Positions 7,435 to 16,377 of a DNA stretch of 64,000 nt are shown piece by piece; within the stretch, counting starts at the first letter, position 1, and each line of letters begins with the position of its first letter. The DNA is taken from NCBI RefSeq assembly GCF_001921205.1, contig NZ_MSIE01000054.1, positions 1 to 64,000 of the forward strand, written 5' to 3'. The position numbers and the translations under genes were made by a program. Source of the DNA: Actinophytocola xanthii (GTDB lineage Bacteria; Actinomycetota; Actinomycetes; Mycobacteriales; Pseudonocardiaceae). A model generated the notes under the pieces. The model was not told the origin of the DNA and did not search any database. It saw only the letters and a list, made by a program, of their open reading frames with translations.

Positions 7435-9342
7435 TCAGCCGTGCTGGGCGGCCAGGTGCTCGGTCAGCCGGCGGACGGCCTCGGTGAGGCGGCGGAAGTA
7501 GGTGGCCTTGCTCATCGACAGGGCGCGGGCGGTCGCGGCGGAGGTCGGTCCCGACTCGACGAAGCGCTGCCAGAGCACCGCCCGCAGCTCCTCCTCGCGC
7601 GGGCTCGAGCCGAACGCCGCGCCGATCCCGTCGCGCAGCGTCGAGCGGACCGACTCGGCCCGCTGCTCGACGCCGATCCCCACCGCCAGCGGGTGCTCGG
7701 CCAGCGCGGCGGCGACGCCGAAGGACTCCAGCGCGGCCCGCACCTGCTCCACGCTCAGCGCCGGTGGCACGCCCATCTCGCGGTACACCTGGTCGCGCTG
7801 GTGCCCCCGCAGGCCGTCGGGACCGTAGTCGATCCAGTACGCGCACAGGGGACGTCCGTCGATCGTGCGGTCCAGCTCCGGGATCACCGTGCCGCCGACC
7901 GCGAGGCAGAACTCGTGCAGGCGCTCGTTGTGCTGGAACAGCGGGACTATCGCGTGCCGCGGGTTGGCCACGTCGGCCCGCATCGCGACCGCGATGTTCA
8001 GCATCGCCAGCGCGGCCCACGAGTCGGTGGTGAGGTCGATGCTGTCGCGCCAGATCACCACCTCGGTCGAGGCACAGGTCTCGGCGGCGAAGCGCAGGCA
8101 GTCACGGCCGAAGGGGTCCTCGGCGAGGGCGGCCCTGGGAGCCGAGCCGGGCGTGAGCCACACGGCGTGCCCGACCGGCGTGCCGGCCCCGTCCCGGGCG
8201 ACGACCACGTTGCGCGGGGAGAGCCGGTGGTAGGGCTCGGTCCAGGACCACCACCGCGGGTAGCCGCGCTCGTCCATCGCGGCGGCCAGGACCTCGGTGT
8301 CGCCGGGCCGGATGCGGTCGGCGTGGTAACGGGAGCTGCCGTCCCAGCAGTAGGTCCAGCGCAGGACGGGGTTGCGCACCAGGTGCGCGAGGTCGGTGAG
8401 CACCGACCGGTCACCGAGCGTCCCGCGCCGGTAGAGGTGGTCGGTGATCCGCCGGCGCAGCTCCCGCTCCCTGGCCGGCCGGCTGCCAAGCAGGCTGGTC
8501 CGCATGGGCTTGCGCACGGCGTCGTGCAGGGTGACGGCGTCGCCGACGCGGTCCACGAACGGCAGCGCGGCGAGCCACTCGAACGCGGTCTCGGCGTCGG
8601 CGCCCGGTTCCAACGCGTCGGCCAGGAGCTCCATCGTCGTCCGCCGGGCGATGGCGCACGTGGCCAGCGCGTCGAAGTGGGTCGTGCCCCAGCGCACCGC
8701 CGTCGTCAGCCTGACCAGCGTGGCGACCAGGCGGGGCTCGGGCGTGATCCGGCCGTGCCGCTGCCAGGCGGTCGCCGCGAGCACGAGCGCCAGCGGTGAC
8801 CCCGCGGCCCACTGGGCGATCTCCCGCGCCGGCTCGGGCGGCACACCGTGCACCCCGAGCAGCTCGACCGCGCTCGGCGTGTCCAGCGCGGCCAGCTCCA
8901 GCACGAACGAGACGCGGGCCCAGCCGCCGGCCATCCATCCCGAGTCCGGACGGTCCCGCCCCGCGATGACCACGACGGCGTCGCCGGGCATCCGGGGCAC
9001 CACGTCGTCGCGCAGCTCCCTGGCTCCTGCGGCGATCCGCTCGAAACCGTCGAGGAACACCACGGTGGCGGGGGCGACGTCGGCCAGCGCCGCGGCGATC
9101 GCGGCCGGCAGCGGCTCGATGGAACGGGCGTCGATCCACCGCGTCGGCCGGCCGGCCGCGGTGGCGGCGGCCGACCAGGCGCGCAGCAGCTGGGTCTTGC
9201 CGATGCCGCCGGGCCCGTGCACCAGCAGCACGTTCCGGTCCAGGTCGCGGCAGAGGACCCGGTCGAACAGGGCGAGTTCGGCCGACCGCCCGACCAGCCC
9301 GGCGGTGCGCCCGGCCACCCGGTCACCGATCGTCACGTCCAT
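7435..9342 (-). CDS. STAND-type ATPase regulator with C-terminal helix-turn-helix
   Basis: The protein has 635 residues. Residues 15-270 form an AAA/STAND ATPase module with the Walker A motif GPGGIGKTQLL (about 43-53) and the Walker B-like VVFLDGFERI (about 93-102). The middle region (about 330-520) resembles a degenerate acyltransferase-like alpha/beta domain (HAVWLTPGSAP, FQHNERLHEFCLAVGG). The last 35 residues contain TARALSMSKATYFRRLTEAV, a helix-turn-helix. This suggests a signal-dependent transcription factor. It diverges from the sugar locus with 259 bases between the two starts, and its target is not evident. It ends 6 bases from the convergent merR stop. Confidence 0.65.
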   Translation of the reverse strand: MDVTIGDRVAGRTAGLVGRSAELALFDRVLCRDLDRNVLLVHGPGGIGKTQLLRAWSAAATAAGRPTRWIDARSIEPLPAAIAAALADVAPATVVFLDGFERIAAGARELRDDVVPRMPGDAVVVIAGRDRPDSGWMAGGWARVSFVLELAALDTPSAVELLGVHGVPPEPAREIAQWAAGSPLALVLAATAWQRHGRITPEPRLVATLVRLTTAVRWGTTHFDALATCAIARRTTMELLADALEPGADAETAFEWLAALPFVDRVGDAVTLHDAVRKPMRTSLLGSRPARERELRRRITDHLYRRGTLGDRSVLTDLAHLVRNPVLRWTYCWDGSSRYHADRIRPGDTEVLAAAMDERGYPRWWSWTEPYHRLSPRNVVVARDGAGTPVGHAVWLTPGSAPRAALAEDPFGRDCLRFAAETCASTEVVIWRDSIDLTTDSWAALAMLNIAVAMRADVANPRHAIVPLFQHNERLHEFCLAVGGTVIPELDRTIDGRPLCAYWIDYGPDGLRGHQRDQVYREMGVPPALSVEQVRAALESFGVAAALAEHPLAVGIGVEQRAESVRSTLRDGIGAAFGSSPREEELRAVLWQRFVESGPTSAATARALSMSKATYFRRLTEAVRRLTEHLAAQHG

Positions 9343-9584
9343 CAGCTCGTCCCGTCCTCAGGTTCCCCGCGCCCGTCCTCCCGGCCAGGTGCCTGGCCAG
9401 CTCGAGTCGTCTCGAATCACCCGGCCTGAAGGGGATAATGTCGTGTCCTACTGCTGTCAGGGAAGCGCATACAGTAAGAAATTCTCCGATATGCGTGCAC
9501 GAGCTCACAGCCGCCGCGCCGGAGTGACATGTCACTGATCGTCTACTGAGGACGAGAAATGCGCACTTCCTGTGCCCACTGGGT

Positions 9585-9602
9585 TGTGGCAACGTTGCCA
9601 CA
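9585..9602. promoter_or_regulatory. LacI-type operator overlapping the start of the MBL-fold gene
   Basis: TGTGGCAACGTTGCCACA is a perfect 18-bp palindrome with the central CG of LacI-family operators. Its last base is the A of the ATG at 9602. Near-copies lie at 13083-13100 and 23883-23900, always at promoters of the same sugar locus. The rest of the 9343-9584 gap holds the divergent promoters and a 12-bp palindrome GTGACATGTCAC at 9524-9535 of unknown role. Confidence 0.85.
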
Positions 9603-11413
9603 TGGAGATAGCCCCCGGCGTCCACCGGTTCCGGGACACCTGCAACGTCTACGTGCTGGTCCGCGACCGGGACGCGCTGCTGGTCGACTTCGGCGATGGT
9701 GCCGTGCTCGACCACCTCGCCGAGCTCGGCGCCGACCGGGTCACCGACGTCCTGGTCACCCACCACCACCGCGACCAGGTGCAGGGCCTGGCCAGGGCCG
9801 TCGCCCACGGGGCCCGGATCTGGGTGCCACCGGCCGAGCGGGACCTGTTCGACCGGGTCGACGCGCACTGGCAGCAACGGGTCCTGACCAACTACTACGA
9901 CCTGCGCCAGGACCGGTTCTCGCTGATTGAACCGGTCCCGGTCACCGGCACCGTTCCGGAGTACCGCACCCGGCGCTTCGGCGGGTTCGACGTCACCACG
10001 GTGCCCACCCCCGGCCACACCCTCGGCTCGGTGTCCTACCTGGTGGACGTCGCGGGTCGGCGCCTCGCGTTCACCGGTGACCTCATCCACAGCCCGGGCA
10101 AGGTCTGGTCGCTCGCCGCGACCCAGTGGTCCTACAGCGCGGTGGAGGGCGTCCACGCGACGGTGCTGTCGCTCTACGAGCTCGCCGAGCACGCGCCCGA
10201 CCTCGTCCTGCCCTCGCACGGCGAGCCGATCGCCGAGCCGGTGCCGGCGTTCGACCTGCTCGAGCGGCGGCTGCGGGCCTTCGCCGACTCCCGGCGGGAC
10301 ACGCCCTGGAACGCCCGCGGGCAGTGGGACCACCCCTTCGAGGAGCTGAGCCCGCACCTGTTGCGCAATGTGAGCAGCTTCGCCACCAGCTACGCCCTGC
10401 TCTCCGACACCGGGGCCGCGCTGTTGATCGACTTCGGTCTCGACATGATCGTCAACCTGCCGACCGGCGACGACCGCTCCTCGCGCCGCCCCTGGCTGCC
10501 GTCGCTGCGGGTGCTGCGCCGCGACTTCGGCGTCGACCGCGTCGAGGTGGCGGTGCCCACCCACTACCACGACGACCACGTCGCGGGGTTCAACCTGCTG
10601 CGGGAGGTGGCCGGCACCAGGGTGTGGGCGGAACGGTCCATCGCCGACGTGCTCGCGGTGCCGACGCGGTACGACCTCCCCTGTCTGTGGTACGACCCGA
10701 TCCCGGTCGACCGGGTGCTCGAGGCCGGTCGACCGGTGCGCTGGCACGAGTACGAGCTGACCCTCTATCCGCTGCCCGGGCACACTCTCTACGCGGTCGC
10801 CATCGCCTTCGAGGTCGACGGTCGACGGGTGGTGGCCACCGGCGACCAGCAGACCACCACCTGGCAGCCGGGGGAGCGGGCCGAGGTGCTGAACCTGCAG
10901 TACAAGAACCGCTTCCGGATCGACGACTTCACCGCGAGCGCGGCGCTCTACCGCAGGCTCCGTCCGGAGCTGATGATCAGCGGGCACTGGGCGCCCCGCC
11001 TGGTCGACGACGCCTACCTCCACCTGCTCGCCGAGAAGGGCGCTGAGCTGGCCAGACTGCACCGGGAGCTGCTGCCGCTGGCGGAGGTGGACTTCGAGGC
11101 GGAGGGCGTGGGCGCCTGGATCCGGCCCTACCAGGCGACCACGGGCCGGGGGGAGCCGTTCGCGGTGGAGGTGGAGGCCCGCAATCCCTTTGCCGGTAAA
11201 GAGGAGTTGACCGTGCGCCTGGTGGTACCCCACGGGTGGCGGGTCGAACCGGCGGTGTCCACCGCTCCCGTGCCCGGGCGGGCCACCGAAACGTTCGAGT
11301 TCGTGGTGACCCCGGGCGGTGAGCGCTGTCGTCGTGCCCGCCTGGCCGCCGATCTCACTGTCGGCGCGACCAGGTTCGGCCAGCACGCGGAGGCATTGGT
11401 GGACGTACGGTGA
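9602..11413 (+). CDS. Tandem metallo-beta-lactamase-fold protein of a sugar locus
   Basis: This 603-residue protein contains two consecutive metallo-beta-lactamase-fold domains. Domain 1 (about 1-250) has VTHHHRDQ (His54-x-His56-x-Asp58), with Gln59 in place of the usual last histidine, then TPGHTLGS and FTGDLIH. Domain 2 (about 258-490) has THYHDDH (His321, His323, Asp325, His326), fully canonical, then LPGHTLYA and ATGDQQTT. The last 110 residues look like a beta-sandwich (NEW3-like). The substrate is unknown. The ATG at 9602 fits the conserved-looking MEIAPGVHRF start. The only alternative is an in-frame GTG at 9572 that would place the operator inside the gene. It overlaps the next gene by 4 bases. 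Confidence 0.75.
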   Translation: MEIAPGVHRFRDTCNVYVLVRDRDALLVDFGDGAVLDHLAELGADRVTDVLVTHHHRDQVQGLARAVAHGARIWVPPAERDLFDRVDAHWQQRVLTNYYDLRQDRFSLIEPVPVTGTVPEYRTRRFGGFDVTTVPTPGHTLGSVSYLVDVAGRRLAFTGDLIHSPGKVWSLAATQWSYSAVEGVHATVLSLYELAEHAPDLVLPSHGEPIAEPVPAFDLLERRLRAFADSRRDTPWNARGQWDHPFEELSPHLLRNVSSFATSYALLSDTGAALLIDFGLDMIVNLPTGDDRSSRRPWLPSLRVLRRDFGVDRVEVAVPTHYHDDHVAGFNLLREVAGTRVWAERSIADVLAVPTRYDLPCLWYDPIPVDRVLEAGRPVRWHEYELTLYPLPGHTLYAVAIAFEVDGRRVVATGDQQTTTWQPGERAEVLNLQYKNRFRIDDFTASAALYRRLRPELMISGHWAPRLVDDAYLHLLAEKGAELARLHRELLPLAEVDFEAEGVGAWIRPYQATTGRGEPFAVEVEARNPFAGKEELTVRLVVPHGWRVEPAVSTAPVPGRATETFEFVVTPGGERCRRARLAADLTVGATRFGQHAEALVDVR

Positions 11414-13080
11414 GCTACTCGATCGAAATCGACGAGCGGCGCCTGGTGGCCGCGGTCGGCGACGCCCACGGCCTGTGGTTCCGGCTCCGCCTTCTGTCCT
11501 CATTGGACACGATGCACGGCCCGGACGAGACGCTCGGGGATCCCGAGGTGCGCCAGGTGGCCAACCGCGTGGAGGTGCGTGCCGCCAGCTCCCGGTGGCA
11601 CGAACGCACGACGGTCCTCGAGCTGTTCGACGACCGGATCGAGCTGCGGACCACGGTGCGGGGGATAGGCCGCCTGCTGACCGCGCACCTGCTGGGCGGC
11701 CACCGCCCGCCAAGCGGCTTCCTGCCCACAGGTTCGGCGCTGCATACCGTTTTCTCGCCCAACCCGGACCATCCGCGCCGGGTGGAGCGGCCGGCCGGCG
11801 AACCGGCGGTGATCGGTGTCGTCGGTGACGGCGCCGAGCCCGGCGTCGGACGGTGGCTGTTCGCGCCGGCGCCCTGGTGCCTCGCAGGGCGCCGCGAGCG
11901 CGGGGACTGGGTCGCGCTCGGGCTCGCCGCACCGGTGGACGAGCAGAACTTCACCTCGATGCACTACACCGGGGGCACGGACGGGTTCTCGGTGCGCTTG
12001 GACTACGAGGGACACACCATTGTGGACGGCGAGTTCAGCACGCCGACACTGGTCATCCAGTTCGGGCACGAGGACGCTCAGGCGGCGTTGCGGGCGCATC
12101 GCGACCTGCTCGTGGAGCGTGATCTGGCCCCCGAGCCCGGATCGGTCCGGCGGGAGTGGCTCGAGCCGATGTTCTGTGGCTGGGGCGCCCAGCACCACCT
12201 GGCCCAGCGCACCGACAGGTCCACCAAGGACTTCTGCACCCAGGTGAACTACGACCGGTTCCTCGGTCACCTCGCCGAGCACGGAGTGGTGCCAGGCACG
12301 GTCGTCGTCGACGACAAGTGGGCGCAGCGGTACGCGACCTGCTTCCCCGACCGGGCGAAGTGGCCCGACCTGGCCGGCTGGATCTCGCGGCGGCACGAGG
12401 CGGACCAGCGGGTACTGCTGTGGTGGAAGGCATGGGACCCCGAAGGGGCGCCGCCAGAGGCCTGTGTGACCGCACCGGACGGCACGCCGGTCGCGATCGA
12501 CCCCGAGCACCCGACCGGCCGCGCCGTGGTGACCGACGCGGTGGAACGGATGATCGGCGAGTTGGGCGCGGACGGTCTCAAGGTCGACTTCCTGGCCCGG
12601 ACGCCGAGCGGGACCTCCCTGCTGCACGCCGGAAGCAGGTGGGGCGCCGCGCTCCTGCACGAGCTGCTCGCGCTGGTCTACGACACCGCCAAGCGGGTCA
12701 GGCGGGACGCGCTGATCGTGACCCACACGCCCAACCCGGCCTTCGCCGACGTCACCGACATGATCCGGCTGAACGACATCCGGATGCTCGACGCCGTGGA
12801 CCCGGAGGGGCCGGTCGTCGAGCACATGCGCTACCGGGCGTCGGTCGTCGCCGCGGCCTGCCCTGGCGTGCCGGTCGACACCGACGGCTGGTGCCTGCCC
12901 AACCGCGCCGAATGGGTGTCCTACCTGCGGATACAGCCCGAGCTGGGGGTGCCCGCGCTCTACTACGCCACGCACGTCGACCTGAGCGGCGAGGAGCTGA
13001 GCGGCGCCGACCTGCGCGAGGTCGCCGGGGTGTGGGCGGCGTACCGGCGCACCCTTGACGAAGCCCCACCGGCGGCCTAG
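11410..13080 (+). CDS. GH36/clan GH-D-like glycoside hydrolase
   Basis: The 556-residue protein has an N-terminal beta-rich domain (1-240) followed by a TIM-barrel glycosidase domain. FCGWGAQ (255-261), VVVDDKWAQRYATCFPDRAKWPDL (298-321) and GLKVDFLARTP (389-399) recall alpha-galactosidase-type clan GH-D enzymes, in which the Asp of the K-x-D motif (here Asp393) is the nucleophile. DTDGW near residue 490 may carry the acid. No signal peptide is present, so it would act on imported oligosaccharides. The GTG start overlaps the stop of the upstream gene (GTGA). Substrate specificity, alpha-galactoside or otherwise, cannot be assigned. Confidence 0.7.
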   Translation: MSYSIEIDERRLVAAVGDAHGLWFRLRLLSSLDTMHGPDETLGDPEVRQVANRVEVRAASSRWHERTTVLELFDDRIELRTTVRGIGRLLTAHLLGGHRPPSGFLPTGSALHTVFSPNPDHPRRVERPAGEPAVIGVVGDGAEPGVGRWLFAPAPWCLAGRRERGDWVALGLAAPVDEQNFTSMHYTGGTDGFSVRLDYEGHTIVDGEFSTPTLVIQFGHEDAQAALRAHRDLLVERDLAPEPGSVRREWLEPMFCGWGAQHHLAQRTDRSTKDFCTQVNYDRFLGHLAEHGVVPGTVVVDDKWAQRYATCFPDRAKWPDLAGWISRRHEADQRVLLWWKAWDPEGAPPEACVTAPDGTPVAIDPEHPTGRAVVTDAVERMIGELGADGLKVDFLARTPSGTSLLHAGSRWGAALLHELLALVYDTAKRVRRDALIVTHTPNPAFADVTDMIRLNDIRMLDAVDPEGPVVEHMRYRASVVAAACPGVPVDTDGWCLPNRAEWVSYLRIQPELGVPALYYATHVDLSGEELSGADLREVAGVWAAYRRTLDEAPPAA

Positions 13081-13116
13081 GTTGTGGCAACGATTCCACA
13101 TGGGATCGTTGCCACA
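13055..13116 (+). promoter_or_regulatory. Promoter with double LacI-type operator before the sugar ABC operon
   Basis: The -35 TTGACG (13055-13060) lies in the end of the glycosidase gene. After a 17-bp spacer, the -10 TAGGTT (13078-13083) includes that gene's stop codon, giving a +1 near 13090. Over the +1 lies TGTGGCAACGATTCCACA (13083-13100), then a second half-operator ending in ATCGTTGCCACA (13105-13116). The 12-base outer arms (13083-13094 and 13105-13116) are exact inverted repeats. Repressor bound here would block initiation of the transporter operon. Confidence 0.85.
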
Positions 13117-13161
13117 TGCCGACCGGAATCCTTTCCCCTCGATGACGCGGAGGAACTTCGG

Positions 13162-14511
13162 ATGTCCAAGCGATACTCACGGTCCGTCGCCGTCGCGGCG
13201 GCGGCCGCGCTCGTCCTGACCGGATGTGGCGGCGTCGGCGGTGGCGACGACGAACCCGCCGAGGGCGGTGCGGTCACCCTGACCACCATGGGCTTCGGCG
13301 TCGGCGACGAGATCGCCTCGACGCGGGTCGACCTCGCCGACAAGACGGTCGGTGGCAAGGCCAAGATCGGCAACAATGCCTTCGACGCGCAGCAGTTCCT
13401 GTCCGCGGTCGCCTCCAACAACCCGCCTGACCTGGTTTACATGGACCGCCAGCTGCTGGGCACCTACGCCGCGAGGGGCACCCTCGAGCCCCTGGAGAGC
13501 TGTGTGGAGTCCGAGCAGATCGACCTCGACCAGTACCGCGATCCCGCGCTCGCGGAGGTCACTCTCGACGACAAGCTCTACGGGCTGCCCGAGTTCTACA
13601 ACAACCGCGTCCTGATGGTCAACGACGCCTCGGTGCAGAGCGCCGGCCTCACCCCGGACGCCATCGACCCCGGCGACCGCGACCTGCTCTCGCAGTCGGC
13701 CACGAAGCTGACCAAGAAGAACGGCAGCGACCTCGCCCGGATCGGCTTCGACCCGAAGATCCCGGAGTTCCTTCCGATCTGGGCCAAGGCCAACGGTGTG
13801 GACATGCTCTCCGAGGACGGGAAGACGGCCAACCTCGACGACCCGAAGCTCGTCGCCGCGCTGGAGTACGCGGTCGGCCTGATCCAGGCACAGGGCGGCT
13901 GGGGCTCGTTCAAGGCCTTCCGCGACTCGTTCGACTTCTTCGGCGAGGAGAACCCGTTCGCCGCCGACCAGCTGGCCTCCTTCCCCATGGAGGACTGGTA
14001 CCTCAACGTGCTGGCCGACGTCTCGCCCGACCTCAAGTTCACCGTCGCCCCGTTCACCGACGAGCAGGGCCAGCCGGTCGACTGGGTCACCGGCACGGCG
14101 TGGGCGATCCCGGCGGCGAGCGAGCACAAGGAGCAGGCCTGCAAGTGGATCAAGACGATGACCGACTCGGAGACCTGGATCGCCGCCGCTGAGGCACGGC
14201 GGGACAAGCGCGATGCCGAGAACAAGCCGTTCTCCGGCGTCTACACCGGCAACGAGGTGGCCGACGAGAAGATCTTCGGCGAGATCGTGGACCTTGCCGA
14301 CACGCCGGTGTACGACAAGGCGGTCAAGAACGTGCTCGAGGCCCAGGAGTCGGCGTTCTCGATGCCGTCCTCCCCGGCCGGCTCGGAGTTCCGCACCGCC
14401 TGGCAGGACGCGGTGAACAGGGTCCTGTCCGGACAGCAGGCACCGGCCGCCGCGATGGCGCAGGCGCAGCAGGAGGCCCAGGCGGCGCTCGACAACGCGA
14501 CCGGGAACTAG
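13162..14511 (+). CDS. Sugar ABC transporter substrate-binding lipoprotein
   Basis: The 449-residue lipoprotein has a lipobox VLTGC (Cys22) after a short signal sequence, followed by a Gly-rich linker. The remainder has the family 1 extracellular solute-binding fold (NNPPDLVYMDRQLLGTYAARGTLEPL; ASFPMEDWYL; FTGTAWAIP-like TGTAWAIPAASEHKEQACKWI). It captures the sugar outside the membrane for the two permeases that follow. The ATG at 13162 has GGAGG at 13149-13153, 8 bases upstream. No ATPase gene is present in the locus, so a shared MsiK-type ATPase elsewhere is likely. Confidence 0.9.
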   Translation: MSKRYSRSVAVAAAAALVLTGCGGVGGGDDEPAEGGAVTLTTMGFGVGDEIASTRVDLADKTVGGKAKIGNNAFDAQQFLSAVASNNPPDLVYMDRQLLGTYAARGTLEPLESCVESEQIDLDQYRDPALAEVTLDDKLYGLPEFYNNRVLMVNDASVQSAGLTPDAIDPGDRDLLSQSATKLTKKNGSDLARIGFDPKIPEFLPIWAKANGVDMLSEDGKTANLDDPKLVAALEYAVGLIQAQGGWGSFKAFRDSFDFFGEENPFAADQLASFPMEDWYLNVLADVSPDLKFTVAPFTDEQGQPVDWVTGTAWAIPAASEHKEQACKWIKTMTDSETWIAAAEARRDKRDAENKPFSGVYTGNEVADEKIFGEIVDLADTPVYDKAVKNVLEAQESAFSMPSSPAGSEFRTAWQDAVNRVLSGQQAPAAAMAQAQQEAQAALDNATGN

Positions 14512-14515
14512 GTCG

Positions 14516-15469
14516 ATGCCGGCGCCGGCCAACGACAGGAAGGCCCGGACCCGGCGGTGGTTCGCCGGGTTCCGGGAGCGGGAGACGTGGGCTGCCTACG
14601 CCTTCCTGTCGCCGTGGATCATCGGGTTCCTGGTCTTCATGGGCGGGCCGATGGTCATCAGCTTCGTCCTCTCGCTGACCGACTACGACGCGATCGGCGA
14701 CACGCGGAACGTCGGGTGGGCGAACTACGAGAAGCTGTTGTCGGACCCGAAGATCCGCACCAGCCTCGCCAACACGATGATCTACACGGTGCTGGCCGTG
14801 CCAGCGACGATGATCGTGTCGCTGACCCTCGCCTCCATGCTGCACCGGGTCGGCCGCCGCTCCGCGGGCGTGTTCCGCACGCTGTTCTACCTCCCCGAGG
14901 TGACCCCGAAGGTCGCCGTCGGCGTGCTGTTCCTGCTGCTGTTCAACGGTCAGGTCGGCCTCGTCAACGGCGCGCTCGGCCTGGTCGGCATCGATGGTCC
15001 ACAGTGGAGTACCGATCCGAACTGGGTGAAGCCGGGCTTGGTGCTGATGGACATCTGGTCGGTCGGCGGCACCGTGATCATCTATCTCGCCGCGCTGAAC
15101 AACGTGCCGCGGGACCTCTACGAGGCCGCTGCGCTGGACGGGGTGTCGGCCTGGCAGCGGTTCCGGCACATCACGCTGCCGATGATCTCCGGCGCGCTGT
15201 TCTTCACGCTGATCGTCCAGACCATCTACAAGCTACAGACGTTCGACGAGGCGTACACGGCGTTCTACGGCAGCGCCGCCTCGGCCCAGTACTCCAACGA
15301 CGCGGCGCTGTTCTACCTCGTCTACCTGTTCCAGCAGGCGTTCCAGTTCCTCCACATGGGGTTCGCCTCGGCCATGGCCTGGCTGCTGTTCGTGGTCATC
15401 ATGATCATCACGATCATCCAGGTCAGGGTGAGCAACCGGTTCGTCTACTACGAGGGTGGTGACCGCTGA
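14516..15469 (+). CDS. Sugar ABC transporter permease (MalF-type)
   Basis: This 317-residue inner-membrane protein has six hydrophobic segments, beginning with AYAFLSPWIIGFLVFMGGPMVISFVLSL. The EAA loop that contacts the ATPase is EAAALDGVSAWQRFRHITLP, about 95 residues before the C-terminus. It begins 4 bases after the lipoprotein stop and overlaps the next permease by one base (TGATG). Confidence 0.92.
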   Translation: MPAPANDRKARTRRWFAGFRERETWAAYAFLSPWIIGFLVFMGGPMVISFVLSLTDYDAIGDTRNVGWANYEKLLSDPKIRTSLANTMIYTVLAVPATMIVSLTLASMLHRVGRRSAGVFRTLFYLPEVTPKVAVGVLFLLLFNGQVGLVNGALGLVGIDGPQWSTDPNWVKPGLVLMDIWSVGGTVIIYLAALNNVPRDLYEAAALDGVSAWQRFRHITLPMISGALFFTLIVQTIYKLQTFDEAYTAFYGSAASAQYSNDAALFYLVYLFQQAFQFLHMGFASAMAWLLFVVIMIITIIQVRVSNRFVYYEGGDR

Positions 15470-16377
15470 TGGCCACCACGAGCACCCCGTCGAGGACCGC
15501 GGTCCCGCCGGTGCCGCCGTCGGGGGAACCCCTGCCCGGCTCGGGATCCCGGCGGCGCCGGACCCGGGTGCTGTTCTGGATCGGCCTCACGGTCGCCTCC
15601 GTGCTGTTCCTGTACCCGTTCCTCTGGCTGCTCGGCGCCTCGCTCAAGCCCCGTACCCAGGTCTTCGACAACGCGCTGATCCCCAAGAGCTGGGCGTGGA
15701 ACAACTACGTCAAGATCTGGGACGCGGTCCCGGTCTTCGACTGGTTCGTCAACAGCGTCACCGTCGCGATCGCCGCGGCGCTCGCCGCGACGATCTCCAG
15801 CGCGCTGGTGGCGTTCGGGTTCGCGTACTTCCGGTTCCCCGGGCGCAACGCGTGGTTCGGGCTGGTGCTCGGCACGATGATGCTGCCGACGGCGGTCACG
15901 ATGATCCCGGTCTACCTCATCTGGAACAACATCGGTCTCGCCACGACGCAGGTCCCGCTCTGGGCCAACAACCTGTTCGGCAGCGCGTTCTACATCTTCC
16001 TGCTGCGGCAGTTCTTCCTCGGCCTGCCGCGCGACCTGTTCGAGGCGGCCCGGATCGACGGGGCGAGCTACTGGGCGCTGTTCTGGCGGATCGCGCTGCC
16101 GCTGTGCCGCCCCGCGTTGATCGTGACGTTCGTGTTCGAGCTGCGGGCGAGCTGGTCGGATCTCCTCAAACCGCTGATCTACCTCCGCGACGTCGAGCTG
16201 TTCACCCTCCCGCGCGGGCTCAAGGCGATCTCCGACCAGTTCGGGCAGGCCGGTGAGCAACAGTGGGAGATCGTGCTCGCCGGCAGCGTGATCACCACCC
16301 TGCCGATGGTGATCGTGTTCTTCCTGGCCCAGCGCCACTTCGTCTACGGCATCGCCACACAGGGGCGCAAGGGATGA
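15469..16377 (+). CDS. Sugar ABC transporter permease (MalG-type)
   Basis: This 302-residue membrane protein has a Pro-rich cytoplasmic N-terminus (1-33), then six predicted membrane segments. Its EAA loop is EAARIDGASYWALFWRIALP. It pairs with the preceding permease to form the channel of the importer. It overlaps both neighbours by 1 to 4 bases, so the transporter and the ROK kinase gene form one tightly coupled operon. Confidence 0.92.
   Translation: MATTSTPSRTAVPPVPPSGEPLPGSGSRRRRTRVLFWIGLTVASVLFLYPFLWLLGASLKPRTQVFDNALIPKSWAWNNYVKIWDAVPVFDWFVNSVTVAIAAALAATISSALVAFGFAYFRFPGRNAWFGLVLGTMMLPTAVTMIPVYLIWNNIGLATTQVPLWANNLFGSAFYIFLLRQFFLGLPRDLFEAARIDGASYWALFWRIALPLCRPALIVTFVFELRASWSDLLKPLIYLRDVELFTLPRGLKAISDQFGQAGEQQWEIVLAGSVITTLPMVIVFFLAQRHFVYGIATQGRKG

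Noticed and set aside
9524-9535. GTGACATGTCAC as a second regulator's operator
   Set aside because: It is a perfect 12-bp palindrome in a promoter region, but it is short, I noticed no second copy in the window and there is no candidate protein, so it was not listed as a feature.
13083-13116. Rho-independent terminator after the glycosidase gene
   Set aside because: The dyad overlaps a well-placed -10, matches the operator found twice elsewhere and is not followed by T residues.
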